Below are positions 7,008-12,630 of a stretch of DNA of 12,630 nt, in pieces. The notes beneath the pieces were generated by a model. The model was given only the letters and a program-made list of their open reading frames with translations. It searched no databases and had not been told where the DNA came from. Numbering within the stretch: position 1 is the first letter of the stretch; every line of letters starts with the position of its first letter. The position numbers and the translations under genes are program-made. Source of the stretch: Trebonia sp. (GTDB lineage: Bacteria > Actinomycetota > Actinomycetes > Streptosporangiales > Streptosporangiaceae); NCBI GenBank assembly GCA_030038035.1, contig JASHPP010000225.1:1-12630 (forward strand), written 5' to 3'.

Positions 7008-7795
7008 TGTGCAGGCACTTGGCTTACCTGGGGCCGCCGGTGCCGCTGCGGTCGGTGCTGATCGACCCGCCGTTCGGGCTGTACAGGCAGTCGTGGTCCC
7101 CGCGGCGGCAGCGGCACGGGACGGTCAACGCCGACGGGTTCGGGATCGGCTGGTACGCGGGCGGCGACCCCGTCCCGGCTAGGTACCGGCGGGCCGTGCC
7201 GATCTGGGGCGACCGGTCGCTGCCCGACCTGGCCCGCGTCACCAGGTCGGCGGCGATCCTGGCGGCGGTGCGCAGCGCGACGCCGGGCACCGCGCTCGGG
7301 GAGGCGGCGGTCGCCCCGTTCGCGTCGGGACCCTGGCTGTTCAGCCACAACGGGGCGCTCGACGGATGGCCCGCGTCGGCCGCGGCGCTGTCCGCGGCGC
7401 TGACGCCGCCCGAGTCGCCGTTCTCCCTCGAAGCGATGGTGGACTCGGCGTTCCTGTGGGCGCTTGTGCTCGGCCGGCTCCGGTCAGGGACGGCCGCCGA
7501 CGTCGCGCTGGCCGCGACGATCGCCGCGATCGAGGCGGCCGGGGGGTCGGGGCGCTTCAACTTCCTGCTCACCGACGGGCGGTCGGTCGCCGCCACCGCC
7601 GCCGGTGACACGCTGTGGTACCGGCAGGCCGGCGGGGCCGTCACCGTCGCCTCCGAGCCTGGCGACGACGAACCCGGCTGGGCCGAGGTCCCCGACAGGC
7701 ACGTGCTCACCGCGCTGCCGTTCGGGGTCCCTGCGCCCTCCCGGGTGACGATCTCACCGCTCGCCGCTCTCACCGAAGGGATCGCCATCCGTTGA
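7007..7795 (+). CDS. egtC: EgtC, class II glutamine amidotransferase-like gamma-glutamyl hydrolase
   Basis: 262 residues with ATG at 7007 sharing one base with the egtB TGA. It removes the gamma-glutamyl group from the EgtB product, leaving hercynylcysteine sulfoxide. MCRHLAYLG puts Cys2 as the N-terminal nucleophile after Met removal. [10 protein letters not shown] (41-50), AVRSATPGT (87-95) and FSHNGALDG (112-120) are the class II Ntn amidotransferase signatures. Together with position inside the operon they separate it from generic GATase proteins such as YafJ. No domain is missing. The stop is within TTGA, which also holds the proposed egtD start. Confidence 0.95.
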   Translation: MCRHLAYLGPPVPLRSVLIDPPFGLYRQSWSPRRQRHGTVNADGFGIGWYAGGDPVPARYRRAVPIWGDRSLPDLARVTRSAAILAAVRSATPGTALGEAAVAPFASGPWLFSHNGALDGWPASAAALSAALTPPESPFSLEAMVDSAFLWALVLGRLRSGTAADVALAATIAAIEAAGGSGRFNFLLTDGRSVAATAAGDTLWYRQAGGAVTVASEPGDDEPGWAEVPDRHVLTALPFGVPAPSRVTISPLAALTEGIAIR

Positions 7796-8769
7796 CCTCC
7801 GTCGAGTACCGCCTCCCGGCTGACTACCGCGCCCGCACGCTGCGCGCGGACGCCCTGGCCGGCCTGTCCGCCACCCCCAAGACGCTGCCGCCGAAGTGGT
7901 TCTACGACGCGCAGGGCAGCGCGCTGTTCGAAAAGATCACCGAGCTCCCCGAGTACTACCCGACCCGCGCGGAGCGCTCGATCCTGCGCGCGGTCAGCGG
8001 CGAGATCGCCGCGGCCGCCGGCGCGCACGTGCTCGTCGAGCTCGGCTCCGGGTCGTCGGAGAAGACCCGGCTGCTGCTCGACGCGCTGCGCGACCGCGGG
8101 ACGCTGCGCTCGTACGTGCCGGTCGACGTGAGCGAGTCCGCGCTGGTCCTCGCCGGCGACGCGCTCGCCGCCGAGTACCCGGGCCTGGAGGTGCACGCGG
8201 TCGTGGCGGACTTCGAGGAGCACCTCGGGCTGCCCGCCGCCTCCGGCGGGGACGGCGGCCCGCGGCTGGTCGCGTTCCTCGGCTCGACGATCGGGAACAT
8301 GGTCCCGGCGCAGCGTGCCACGTTCCTGTCCCAGGTCCGGGCGCAGCTGCGGCCGGGCGACGCGTTCCTGCTCGGCACGGACCTGGTCAAGGACCCCGCG
8401 GTGCTTGTCGCGGCGTACGACGACGCCGCCGGGGTGACCGCCGCGTTCGACAAGAACGTCCTCGCCGTGCTCAACGCCGAACTGGGCGCGGACTTCGACC
8501 CGGACGCGTTCGAGCACGTCGCGGTCTGGGACGCGGCCGCCGAGTGGATCGAGATGCGGCTGCGCTCGACGGCCGGCCAGCGGGTGCGCGTGCCGGCGAT
8601 CGGGCTCACCGTCGCGTTCGCGGCCGGTGAGGAGATGCGCACCGAGGTGTCCGCGAAATTCCGCCGCGCCGGGGTCGAGCGTGAGCTGGCCGCGGCCGGG
8701 TTCGCGCTGCGCTCCTGGTGGACCGACCCGGCCGGGCAGTTCGGGCTGTCGCTGTCGGTGCCGGACTAG
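7792..8769 (+). CDS. egtD: EgtD, L-histidine N-alpha-methyltransferase
   Basis: 325 residues if started at TTG 7792, which overlaps the egtC stop (TTGA) and fits the ~320-residue family length. No ATG or GTG sits near this position in frame. It trimethylates histidine with three S-adenosylmethionines to hercynine. Landmarks: [17 protein letters not shown] (33-49), [11 protein letters not shown] (51-61, containing Tyr56), the SAM-binding [13 protein letters not shown] (81-93), FLGSTIGNM with Asn169, and MRTEVSAKF with Glu285/Ser287, equivalent in position to the histidine-binding residues described for mycobacterial EgtD. It ends the operon with TAG. No egtE follows, unlike in mycobacteria. 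Confidence 0.95.
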   Translation: MTSVEYRLPADYRARTLRADALAGLSATPKTLPPKWFYDAQGSALFEKITELPEYYPTRAERSILRAVSGEIAAAAGAHVLVELGSGSSEKTRLLLDALRDRGTLRSYVPVDVSESALVLAGDALAAEYPGLEVHAVVADFEEHLGLPAASGGDGGPRLVAFLGSTIGNMVPAQRATFLSQVRAQLRPGDAFLLGTDLVKDPAVLVAAYDDAAGVTAAFDKNVLAVLNAELGADFDPDAFEHVAVWDAAAEWIEMRLRSTAGQRVRVPAIGLTVAFAAGEEMRTEVSAKFRRAGVERELAAAGFALRSWWTDPAGQFGLSLSVPD

Positions 8770-8788
8770 GCCGGTCAGCACGCTCCGT

Positions 8789-8813
8789 CCGGTCAGTTCG
8801 TCGAGTGGACCGG
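8789..8813 (+). terminator. Weak hairpin after egtD, possible terminator
   Basis: CCGGTC at 8789-8794 pairs with GACCGG at 8808-8813 around a 13-base loop, 20 bases after the egtD stop. There is no T-tract. GC-rich actinomycetes often terminate without one, so the call rests only on position and the short stem. Confidence 0.2.
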
Positions 8814-9041
8814 CGGCAAGCCTCAGACCCTTTCCCTGCGACCGCTTGCACACGCAGCGGCGGACAAATCACCCATACCGGGCGCGGTCCGCGGGCGCTG
8901 GCCAAGATAGGACCCGAGCGGCATCCGGAAATCGGCATAAAACGGACAATAAACCTGCGGCCCGGGTCCTAAGTTGCCGATGCCGTCCCACTATCTGAGA
9001 CGGTCACCGGCCAGACCAGCCGGATCTTCCACGTTATCCGG

Positions 9042-9059
9042 CCGGCGGCCAGCCGCCGG
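9042..9059 (+). terminator. Strong GC hairpin upstream of the TetR gene
   Basis: CCGGCGGC at 9042-9049 and GCCGCCGG at 9052-9059 form an almost perfect stem around CA. It lacks a T-tract and lies 273 bases after egtD and about 80 bases before the regulator. It may be a U-less terminator insulating the regulator from egt readthrough or just a compositional hairpin. Confidence 0.25.
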
Positions 9060-9105
9060 GCCGCCGAGGACGAACAGCGGGTTCCACATCGAGGATACTA
9101 TTTTC

Positions 9106-9139
9106 ATAGGCTATCCAATGTTGATAGGCTAACCAATGT
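9106..9139 (+). promoter_or_regulatory. Tandem operator-like repeats overlapping the TetR start
   Basis: ATAGGCTATCCAATGT at 9106-9121 recurs as ATAGGCTAACCAATGT at 9124-9139, with 15 of 16 bases identical and an 18-bp period. The second copy includes TAGGCT (9125-9130), a TAnnnT -10 candidate ending 7 bases before the GTG at 9138, and runs over the start codon itself. TTTTCA at 9101-9106 could be a -35. The first copy is also part of a bulged inverted repeat, GGATA at 9093-9097 with TATCC at 9112-9116. This layout fits autorepression by the adjacent TetR protein of a leaderless transcript. Confidence 0.55.
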
Positions 9140-9797
9140 GGATGGCGGCGGCGCGGGACGGCCACGGCGGCGGCTGACCCAGGCCGAGGCGAAGGAGCGG
9201 ACGCGCGGCGAACTCCTCGCCGCAGCGGCCCGCGTCTTCGCGCGCAAGGGCTTCGCCGGGGCGTCGGTCGAGGAGATCGCGGAGCTGGCCGGCTATTCGA
9301 CCGGGGCGGTGTACTACAACTTCGGCGGCAAGGAGCAGCTGTTCCTTGAGCTGATCCAGGCCGGGTGGTCCCGCGAGATCGCCACCCGGGCCGAGGCCGT
9401 CACGCGGGTCTTCGGCCAGCAAGCAGGAGACGGCGACGCAGGCGACGCGTTCGACGCGCTGTCCCGCTTCGTGGCCCGGCTCGCCGCCAGAGAAAGCGAG
9501 TTCGCGCCCCTGGCGGCGGAGTTCTGGCTGTACGCGGTCCGCAACCCCGCGGCGATGGAGCTGATCGCGGCGAAGCTCACCGAACAGGACCAGGGCATCG
9601 AGCCGGCGATCGCCGCGGCGATGGAACGGTTCGGCACGCCACCGGGACTGTCGCCGGCCGAGCTCACGATCGTGGCCGTCGCGCTCTTCAGCGCCCTCGT
9701 GCGCCGCCGCCGCATCGATCCCGGTGCGGTTCCCGATGACCTATTCGCCCGAGTGCTGCGCCGCCTGCTTGGCGCGGAGCGGGAGCGGGAGGCGTGA
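9138..9797 (+). CDS. TetR-family transcriptional regulator
   Basis: 219 residues, GTG start. After a short basic N-terminus (GRPRRRLTQAEAKERTR), residues about 24-70 form the TetR_N helix-turn-helix: LLAAAARVFARKGFAGASVEEIAELAG and STGAVYYNFGGKEQLF, with the usual tyrosine pair and the GKEQL turn. The rest is a helical ligand-binding domain without a ligand clue. No Shine-Dalgarno is visible; the start follows a TAnnnT box by 7 bases and lies inside an operator-like repeat. The stop is shared with the downstream esterase start (GTGA), so the two are one transcription unit and the esterase is the likely target together with the regulator itself. The ligand is unknown. Confidence 0.92.
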   Translation: MDGGGAGRPRRRLTQAEAKERTRGELLAAAARVFARKGFAGASVEEIAELAGYSTGAVYYNFGGKEQLFLELIQAGWSREIATRAEAVTRVFGQQAGDGDAGDAFDALSRFVARLAARESEFAPLAAEFWLYAVRNPAAMELIAAKLTEQDQGIEPAIAAAMERFGTPPGLSPAELTIVAVALFSALVRRRRIDPGAVPDDLFARVLRRLLGAEREREA

Positions 9798-10846
9798 TGT
9801 CCAGGCCTGTGATCGTCAAAGTCAACGCAGCAGTCCGCCGCCGGCCGCCCGTTCCCGCGCTCGTCGTCGCGGTCGCCCTCACCGCGCTGATCTCCGGCTG
9901 CGGTGGGGCACGCCATCAGTCCGGTGCGCAGCCGGCCGCGGCGGGCACCCTCGCGGCCGCGACGGGGACCACGTCGGGCTGCGGGCAGAAAGCGGCCCCT
10001 GGCTCGGTGCGGTACGCCGTGCGGGCGGGCGGCCGCAGCCGCCTGGTGATCGTGCACGTGCCCACGGGTTACACCGGGTCGGCCCCGGTCGCGCTTGTGC
10101 TCAACCTGCAGGGCAGCCAGAGCACCGCGAGCGCGCAGGAGGTGTTCAGCGGCATGGACGCCACGTCCGACGCCGACGGGTTCATCGTCGCCTATCCGCA
10201 GGCGCTGATCCCGGACGGCACGGGCTACGACTGGAACGTTCCCGGCGAGCCGCTGGTCAGCGGGCGGTACCCGCCGGCCGGGTCGGCCGACGACGTCACG
10301 TTCCTCACCGGCCTGGTCCGCGACCTGCAGGCCCGGTACTGCATCGACGCGCGCCGGGTGTACGCCACGGGCATGTCCGGCGGCGCGCGGATGGCCAGCC
10401 AGCTCGCGTGCGACGCGTCGCAGGTCTTCGCCGCGGTCGCCCCGGTGGCCGGGCTGCGGTCGCCGAGCCCCTGCCCGGCCGCCAGGCCCGTGCCGGTGAT
10501 CGCCTTCCACGGCACCGCCGACCCGGTCGACCCGTTCACCGGCCATGGGCTGCCCTACTGGACGTATTCGGTGCCGGACGCCGCGCGGATGTGGGCGGCG
10601 CGCGACGGCTGCCAGTCCGCCAGCCCGCGCACCGTCACGGGCGCCGGCTACACCCTCACCCAGTACGCAGGGTGCGGCGGCGGGGCCGCCGTCGAGCTGT
10701 ACGCCATCGACGGCGAGGGCCATGAGTGGCCCGGCGGGCCGGCCATGCCGCGCGCCATCACCGCGGCGCTTGGCCCGCAAAGCGACGCGATCGACGCCAA
10801 CGCCGTGATGTGGGCGTTCTTCCAGGCGCACCCCCTGCCCGCGTGA
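9794..10846 (+). CDS. Secreted lipoprotein esterase, PHB depolymerase/LpqC (CE1-like) family
   Basis: 350 residues from GTG 9794 (ATG at 9797 is an equally good start one codon later). The N-terminus has an Arg cluster (15-17), a hydrophobic segment (about 20-33) and a lipobox LISGC with Cys36, so it should be exported and lipid-anchored; a low-complexity Ala/Gly linker follows. The alpha/beta-hydrolase domain shows LVLNLQGS near the oxyanion hole (100-108), SADDVTFLTGLVRDL (164-178), the nucleophile elbow GMSGG with Ser195, HGTADPVDPF with Asp243, and GHEWPGG with His310. This is the order seen in Esterase_PHB, feruloyl esterase and LpqC proteins, which hydrolyse extracellular polyesters or esterified plant compounds. 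The actual substrate is not evident. Several cysteines (62-64, 183, 206, 227, 273, 294) may form disulfides. Confidence 0.88.
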   Translation: MMSRPVIVKVNAAVRRRPPVPALVVAVALTALISGCGGARHQSGAQPAAAGTLAAATGTTSGCGQKAAPGSVRYAVRAGGRSRLVIVHVPTGYTGSAPVALVLNLQGSQSTASAQEVFSGMDATSDADGFIVAYPQALIPDGTGYDWNVPGEPLVSGRYPPAGSADDVTFLTGLVRDLQARYCIDARRVYATGMSGGARMASQLACDASQVFAAVAPVAGLRSPSPCPAARPVPVIAFHGTADPVDPFTGHGLPYWTYSVPDAARMWAARDGCQSASPRTVTGAGYTLTQYAGCGGGAAVELYAIDGEGHEWPGGPAMPRAITAALGPQSDAIDANAVMWAFFQAHPLPA

Positions 10847-10942
10847 GGCGGGCGCGAGAGGGGAACCGCGCGTCCGTTCTGGAGATAAATATCTATTCCG
10901 AACGATCCCGGCTTGCTCCCCGGCCAAACCGCTCCGCACGCG

Positions 10943-10975
10943 TTGCGCCTGCCCCGTCCTGTCAGTATTATACTG
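10943..10975 (+). promoter_or_regulatory. padR promoter with palindrome over the -10
   Basis: TTGCGC (10943-10948) and TATTAT (10966-10971) are 17 bp apart, a plausible housekeeping promoter. The -10 lies within CAGTAT-T-ATACTG (10963-10975), a palindrome with perfect 6-bp arms, in an otherwise GC-rich region. A repressor there would block polymerase, fitting PadR autoregulation together with the coupled ABC transporter. Confidence 0.55.
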
Positions 10976-11013
10976 CGTATGCTACTGAGTGAACCGTATC
11001 GCGGAGGCGACCG

Positions 11014-11619
11014 ATGAGCGTCAGGCACGCCCTGCTGGCCCTGCTCAGCGAGGGTCCGAAGTACGGCTTGCAGCTGCGCGAGGAGTTCGAGGCGCGCACC
11101 GGCGAGGTGTGGCCGCTGAACGTGGGCCAGGTCTACACGACCCTGGGCCGGCTGGAGCGCGACGGCCTGGTGGAGGCCCTCGGTGACGGTGACTCCGATG
11201 AGGGGGGACCGCAGAAGGCGTACCGGATCACCGGCGCGGGCTCGGCCGAGCTGACGCAGTGGCTGCACGTGCCGACGGACCTGAGCTCGCCGCCACGGGA
11301 CGAACTGGTCATGAAGGTGCTCGTGGCGGTCCGGGTACCGGGCGCGGACGTGCACGAGGTCATCCAGGCGCACCGCCGGTACCTGGTGCAGCTGATGCAG
11401 GAATGGACCCGGCTCAAGGAAGACGAGGCCGACGTGGACCTAGCGTTCGCCCTGGTCGTGGACGCCGAGCTGTTCCGCCTCGACTCGCTGATCCGCTGGC
11501 TGGATGCGGCGGAGGGACGGCTGCGGCGCGCCAGGGCCGACGGGTGGCCGCCGAAGCTCCGGACCGCGCCGGCGTCGATGGCCGTCCTCCAGCGCAGGCG
11601 ACGGATAGGGGCGAGCTGA
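11014..11619 (+). CDS. PadR-family transcriptional regulator
   Basis: 201 residues from ATG 11014, with GGAGG at 11003-11007 six bases upstream, the best Shine-Dalgarno in the window. Residues 4-80 are the PadR winged helix: ALLALLSEGPKYGLQLREEF, VGQVYTTLGRLERDGLVE and a wing ending in KAYRITGAG. Residues about 95-180 are the helical Vir_act_alpha_C dimerisation domain (DELVMKVLVAV through HRRYLVQLMQEW and a long C-terminal helix). PadR genes of this type commonly sit in front of ABC transporter genes and repress them until a drug or metabolite is sensed. Here the stop TGA overlaps the ATPase ATG by one base. The transporter it should control is broken, so the regulator may now control only itself or other loci. 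Confidence 0.92.
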   Translation: MSVRHALLALLSEGPKYGLQLREEFEARTGEVWPLNVGQVYTTLGRLERDGLVEALGDGDSDEGGPQKAYRITGAGSAELTQWLHVPTDLSSPPRDELVMKVLVAVRVPGADVHEVIQAHRRYLVQLMQEWTRLKEDEADVDLAFALVVDAELFRLDSLIRWLDAAEGRLRRARADGWPPKLRTAPASMAVLQRRRRIGAS

Positions 11620-11778
11620 TGCGCGCTCTCGAACTGCGCAGCATCTCCAAGGTGTACGGCAAGGGCGCGGCGCAGGTGCAGGCGCTGCGCGATATCAGCC
11701 TGTCCGTGACGCCCAGCTCGCCTCCTGGGCCGACCGGGTGGTGTTCCTGCGCGACGGCCGGCTCGTCGACCAGACGGT
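11619..11778 (+). pseudogene. Remnant of an ABC transporter ATPase gene (internal deletion, frameshift)
   Basis: From ATG 11619 the first ~31 residues are a normal LolD/MacB-type ATPase beginning (LELRSISKVYGKG, QALRDISLSV). Right where the Walker A region should follow, the sequence jumps: bases 11708-11778 read in another frame as DAQLASWADRVV and FLRDGRLVDQT, the segment that normally follows the H-loop (VTHD) at the end of such proteins. Walker A, Q-loop, signature and Walker B motifs are absent, about 160-170 codons judged from the family length. Translation from the ATG runs out of frame to a stop ending at 11900, giving a meaningless 93-residue peptide. The sequence GACGCCC at the joint (11708-11714) could belong to either side, compatible with a short-homology deletion. 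No ATP hydrolysis is possible. Confidence 0.85.
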
Positions 11779-12630
11779 GCGACCGAGCGCGACGTCCGGT
11801 TCGTGCTGGTCGTCGACGGCCTGACGGCCGGCGTGCTCGGGGCGATCATCGGGGCGGCGATCGGGTTCGGCCTCTGGTTCTCGTACTACCCGCGCCTTGA
11901 GGTCGCGACCGCGCACCGCACCGACCCCCTGAACCTGCCCTGGGCCGCGGTCGTCATCGGCCTGCTGCTCGCCGTGGCCACCTCGGTCATCGCCGCCGCG
12001 TGGCCGGGACGCGCGGTCAGCAAGGTCCCTGTGGTGGCCGCGATCTCCGGGCGGGTCGCCCCGCCGCACGTGATCACACGGTCGCCGCGTCCGGGCCTGA
12101 TCTTCCTGGCGGCCGGCCTGCTCGTGCTGTACTTCTCTGGCGGCTGGAACGGCGGGGGCAGGGACGCTTACCTGGTCATCGCCGCCCTGATCGCCTGCGT
12201 GATCGCGTGCGCGCTGCTCGCCCCGTTCCTCGTGGACAGGCTCGCCGTGCTGGCCTGGCGCGCCCCGCTGGCCACCCGGCTGGCGCTGCGCGACCTCGCC
12301 AGGTACCGGTCCAGATCGGGCGCGGCGATGGCGGCGGTCTCGTTCGCGGTCTTCATCGCCACGATCACGATCCTCATCGCGAGCGTCCGGTTCGGCGACG
12401 CGCTCGACTACGTCGCCCCGAACATGGCGTCCAACCAGCTCATCCTCTACGCGCCGGGCAACGACCCGGCCCAGTACCAGCCGGGCCAGTTCACCCCGGC
12501 CGCCAAGCTGGCCGCGGCCGGCCACGAGGCGGACACGCTCGCCGCCCAGCTGCACGCGGCCGCCCCGCTCGAGCTCGACCTGGCGGTCAGCGTCAGCGTG
12601 CCCACGCCCGGCCAGCCCACGGAAAACCAG
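11779..12630 (+). pseudogene. FtsX-like ABC transporter permease, 5' truncated (continues past window)
   Basis: The permease frame is open from just after the ATPase remnant to the window end (284 codons). It begins abruptly with ATERDVRFVLVVDGL, which in intact actinomycete FtsX/MacB-type permeases lies between transmembrane helices well inside the protein, after several hundred residues. Visible are helices at about residues 12-32 and 53-73, then WPGRAVSKVPVVAAISGR closing the first FtsX domain, two further helices (LIFLAAGLLVLYF; YLVIAALIACVIACALLAPFLV), then LALRDLARYRSRSGAAMAAVSFAVFIATITI, which opens the second half. The first helix and first extracytoplasmic domain are missing. No ATG is near; GTG at 11803 is the first possible start and has no clear ribosome site. 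The remaining reading frame is undamaged here, suggesting recent loss or a misassembly. Confidence 0.8.

Larger units (their letters stand above)
8770..9137. other. 368-bp non-coding gap between egtD and the TetR gene
   Basis: I find no convincing gene here on either strand. Contents seen: an 8-base direct repeat CCGGTCAG (8771-8778 and 8789-8796); a weak hairpin at 8789-8813; an AT-richer stretch around 8930-8955 (ATAAAACGGACAATAAAC); a strong GC hairpin at 9042-9059; and an AT-rich, repeat-bearing promoter region from about 9091 to the regulator start. No tRNA fold was recognised. The size leaves room for a small RNA, for which there is no direct evidence. Confidence 0.6.

Noticed and set aside
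7024..8853. A 609-codon open frame on the minus strand across egtC-egtD
   Set aside because: It is antisense to two well-identified genes, Arg/Gly/Pro-rich without motifs, and explained by high third-position GC leaving complementary frames open.
10883..10894. AGATA-AA-TATCT symmetry after the esterase gene
   Set aside because: Short and far from any start; noted as an AT-rich island but with no evidence for a function.
9314..10939. A 541-codon minus-strand frame across the TetR and esterase genes
   Set aside because: Same compositional artefact; no recognisable domain and it crosses a promoter region.
1..12630. CRISPR arrays, tRNA/rRNA genes, insertion sequences, phage genes
   Set aside because: No spaced repeats of CRISPR type, no cloverleaf-like segment, and no transposase, integrase or phage protein among the credible frames.

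Overview
The window comes from a very GC-rich actinomycete chromosome. The base composition, the third-codon-position GC, the steA-steB pair, a complete ergothioneine operon, frequent 4-bp start/stop overlaps and three starts with the geometry of leaderless mRNAs all point to Actinomycetes. I cannot name the genus. Nearly every gene matches a known family. The novelty is in arrangement, in small regulatory and repeat structures, and in one clearly broken transporter locus.

Left part (1-3000, minus strand): three translationally coupled envelope genes read right to left. They are steA (thiamine-pyrophosphokinase-like membrane protein of the cytokinetic ring), steB/mctB (membrane-anchored coiled-coil protein of the copper transporter MctB family) and a GTG-started MraY/WecA-like phosphoglycosyl transferase that leaves the window at base 1. 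The last gene carries a four-copy 12-bp tandem repeat near its 5' end and an in-frame block of G/C homopolymer runs in its middle.

Centre (3001-8769, plus strand): a 56-bp divergent spacer separates steA from selD (selenophosphate synthetase). After a 220-bp gap carrying a GTAAC-N6-GTTAC inverted repeat comes egtA-egtB-egtC-egtD, each gene overlapping the next by 1-4 bp. Together they make hercynine from histidine (EgtD), gamma-glutamylcysteine (EgtA), the C-S bonded sulfoxide (EgtB) and hercynylcysteine sulfoxide (EgtC). The final C-S lyase EgtE is not in the window. A selD next to an egt operon is worth checking because selenium analogues of ergothioneine exist, but no selenosugar synthase is visible.

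Right part (8770-12630, plus strand): a 368-bp non-coding gap with hairpins and a direct-repeat operator precedes a TetR regulator coupled to a secreted lipoprotein esterase (PHB depolymerase/LpqC type). Then a PadR regulator with a palindrome-embedded promoter overlaps the start of an ABC transporter operon. The ATPase gene keeps only its first ~31 and about 24 C-terminal residues, in different frames, and is fused directly to an FtsX-type permease that has lost its N-terminal part. This looks like two internal deletions or a misassembly.
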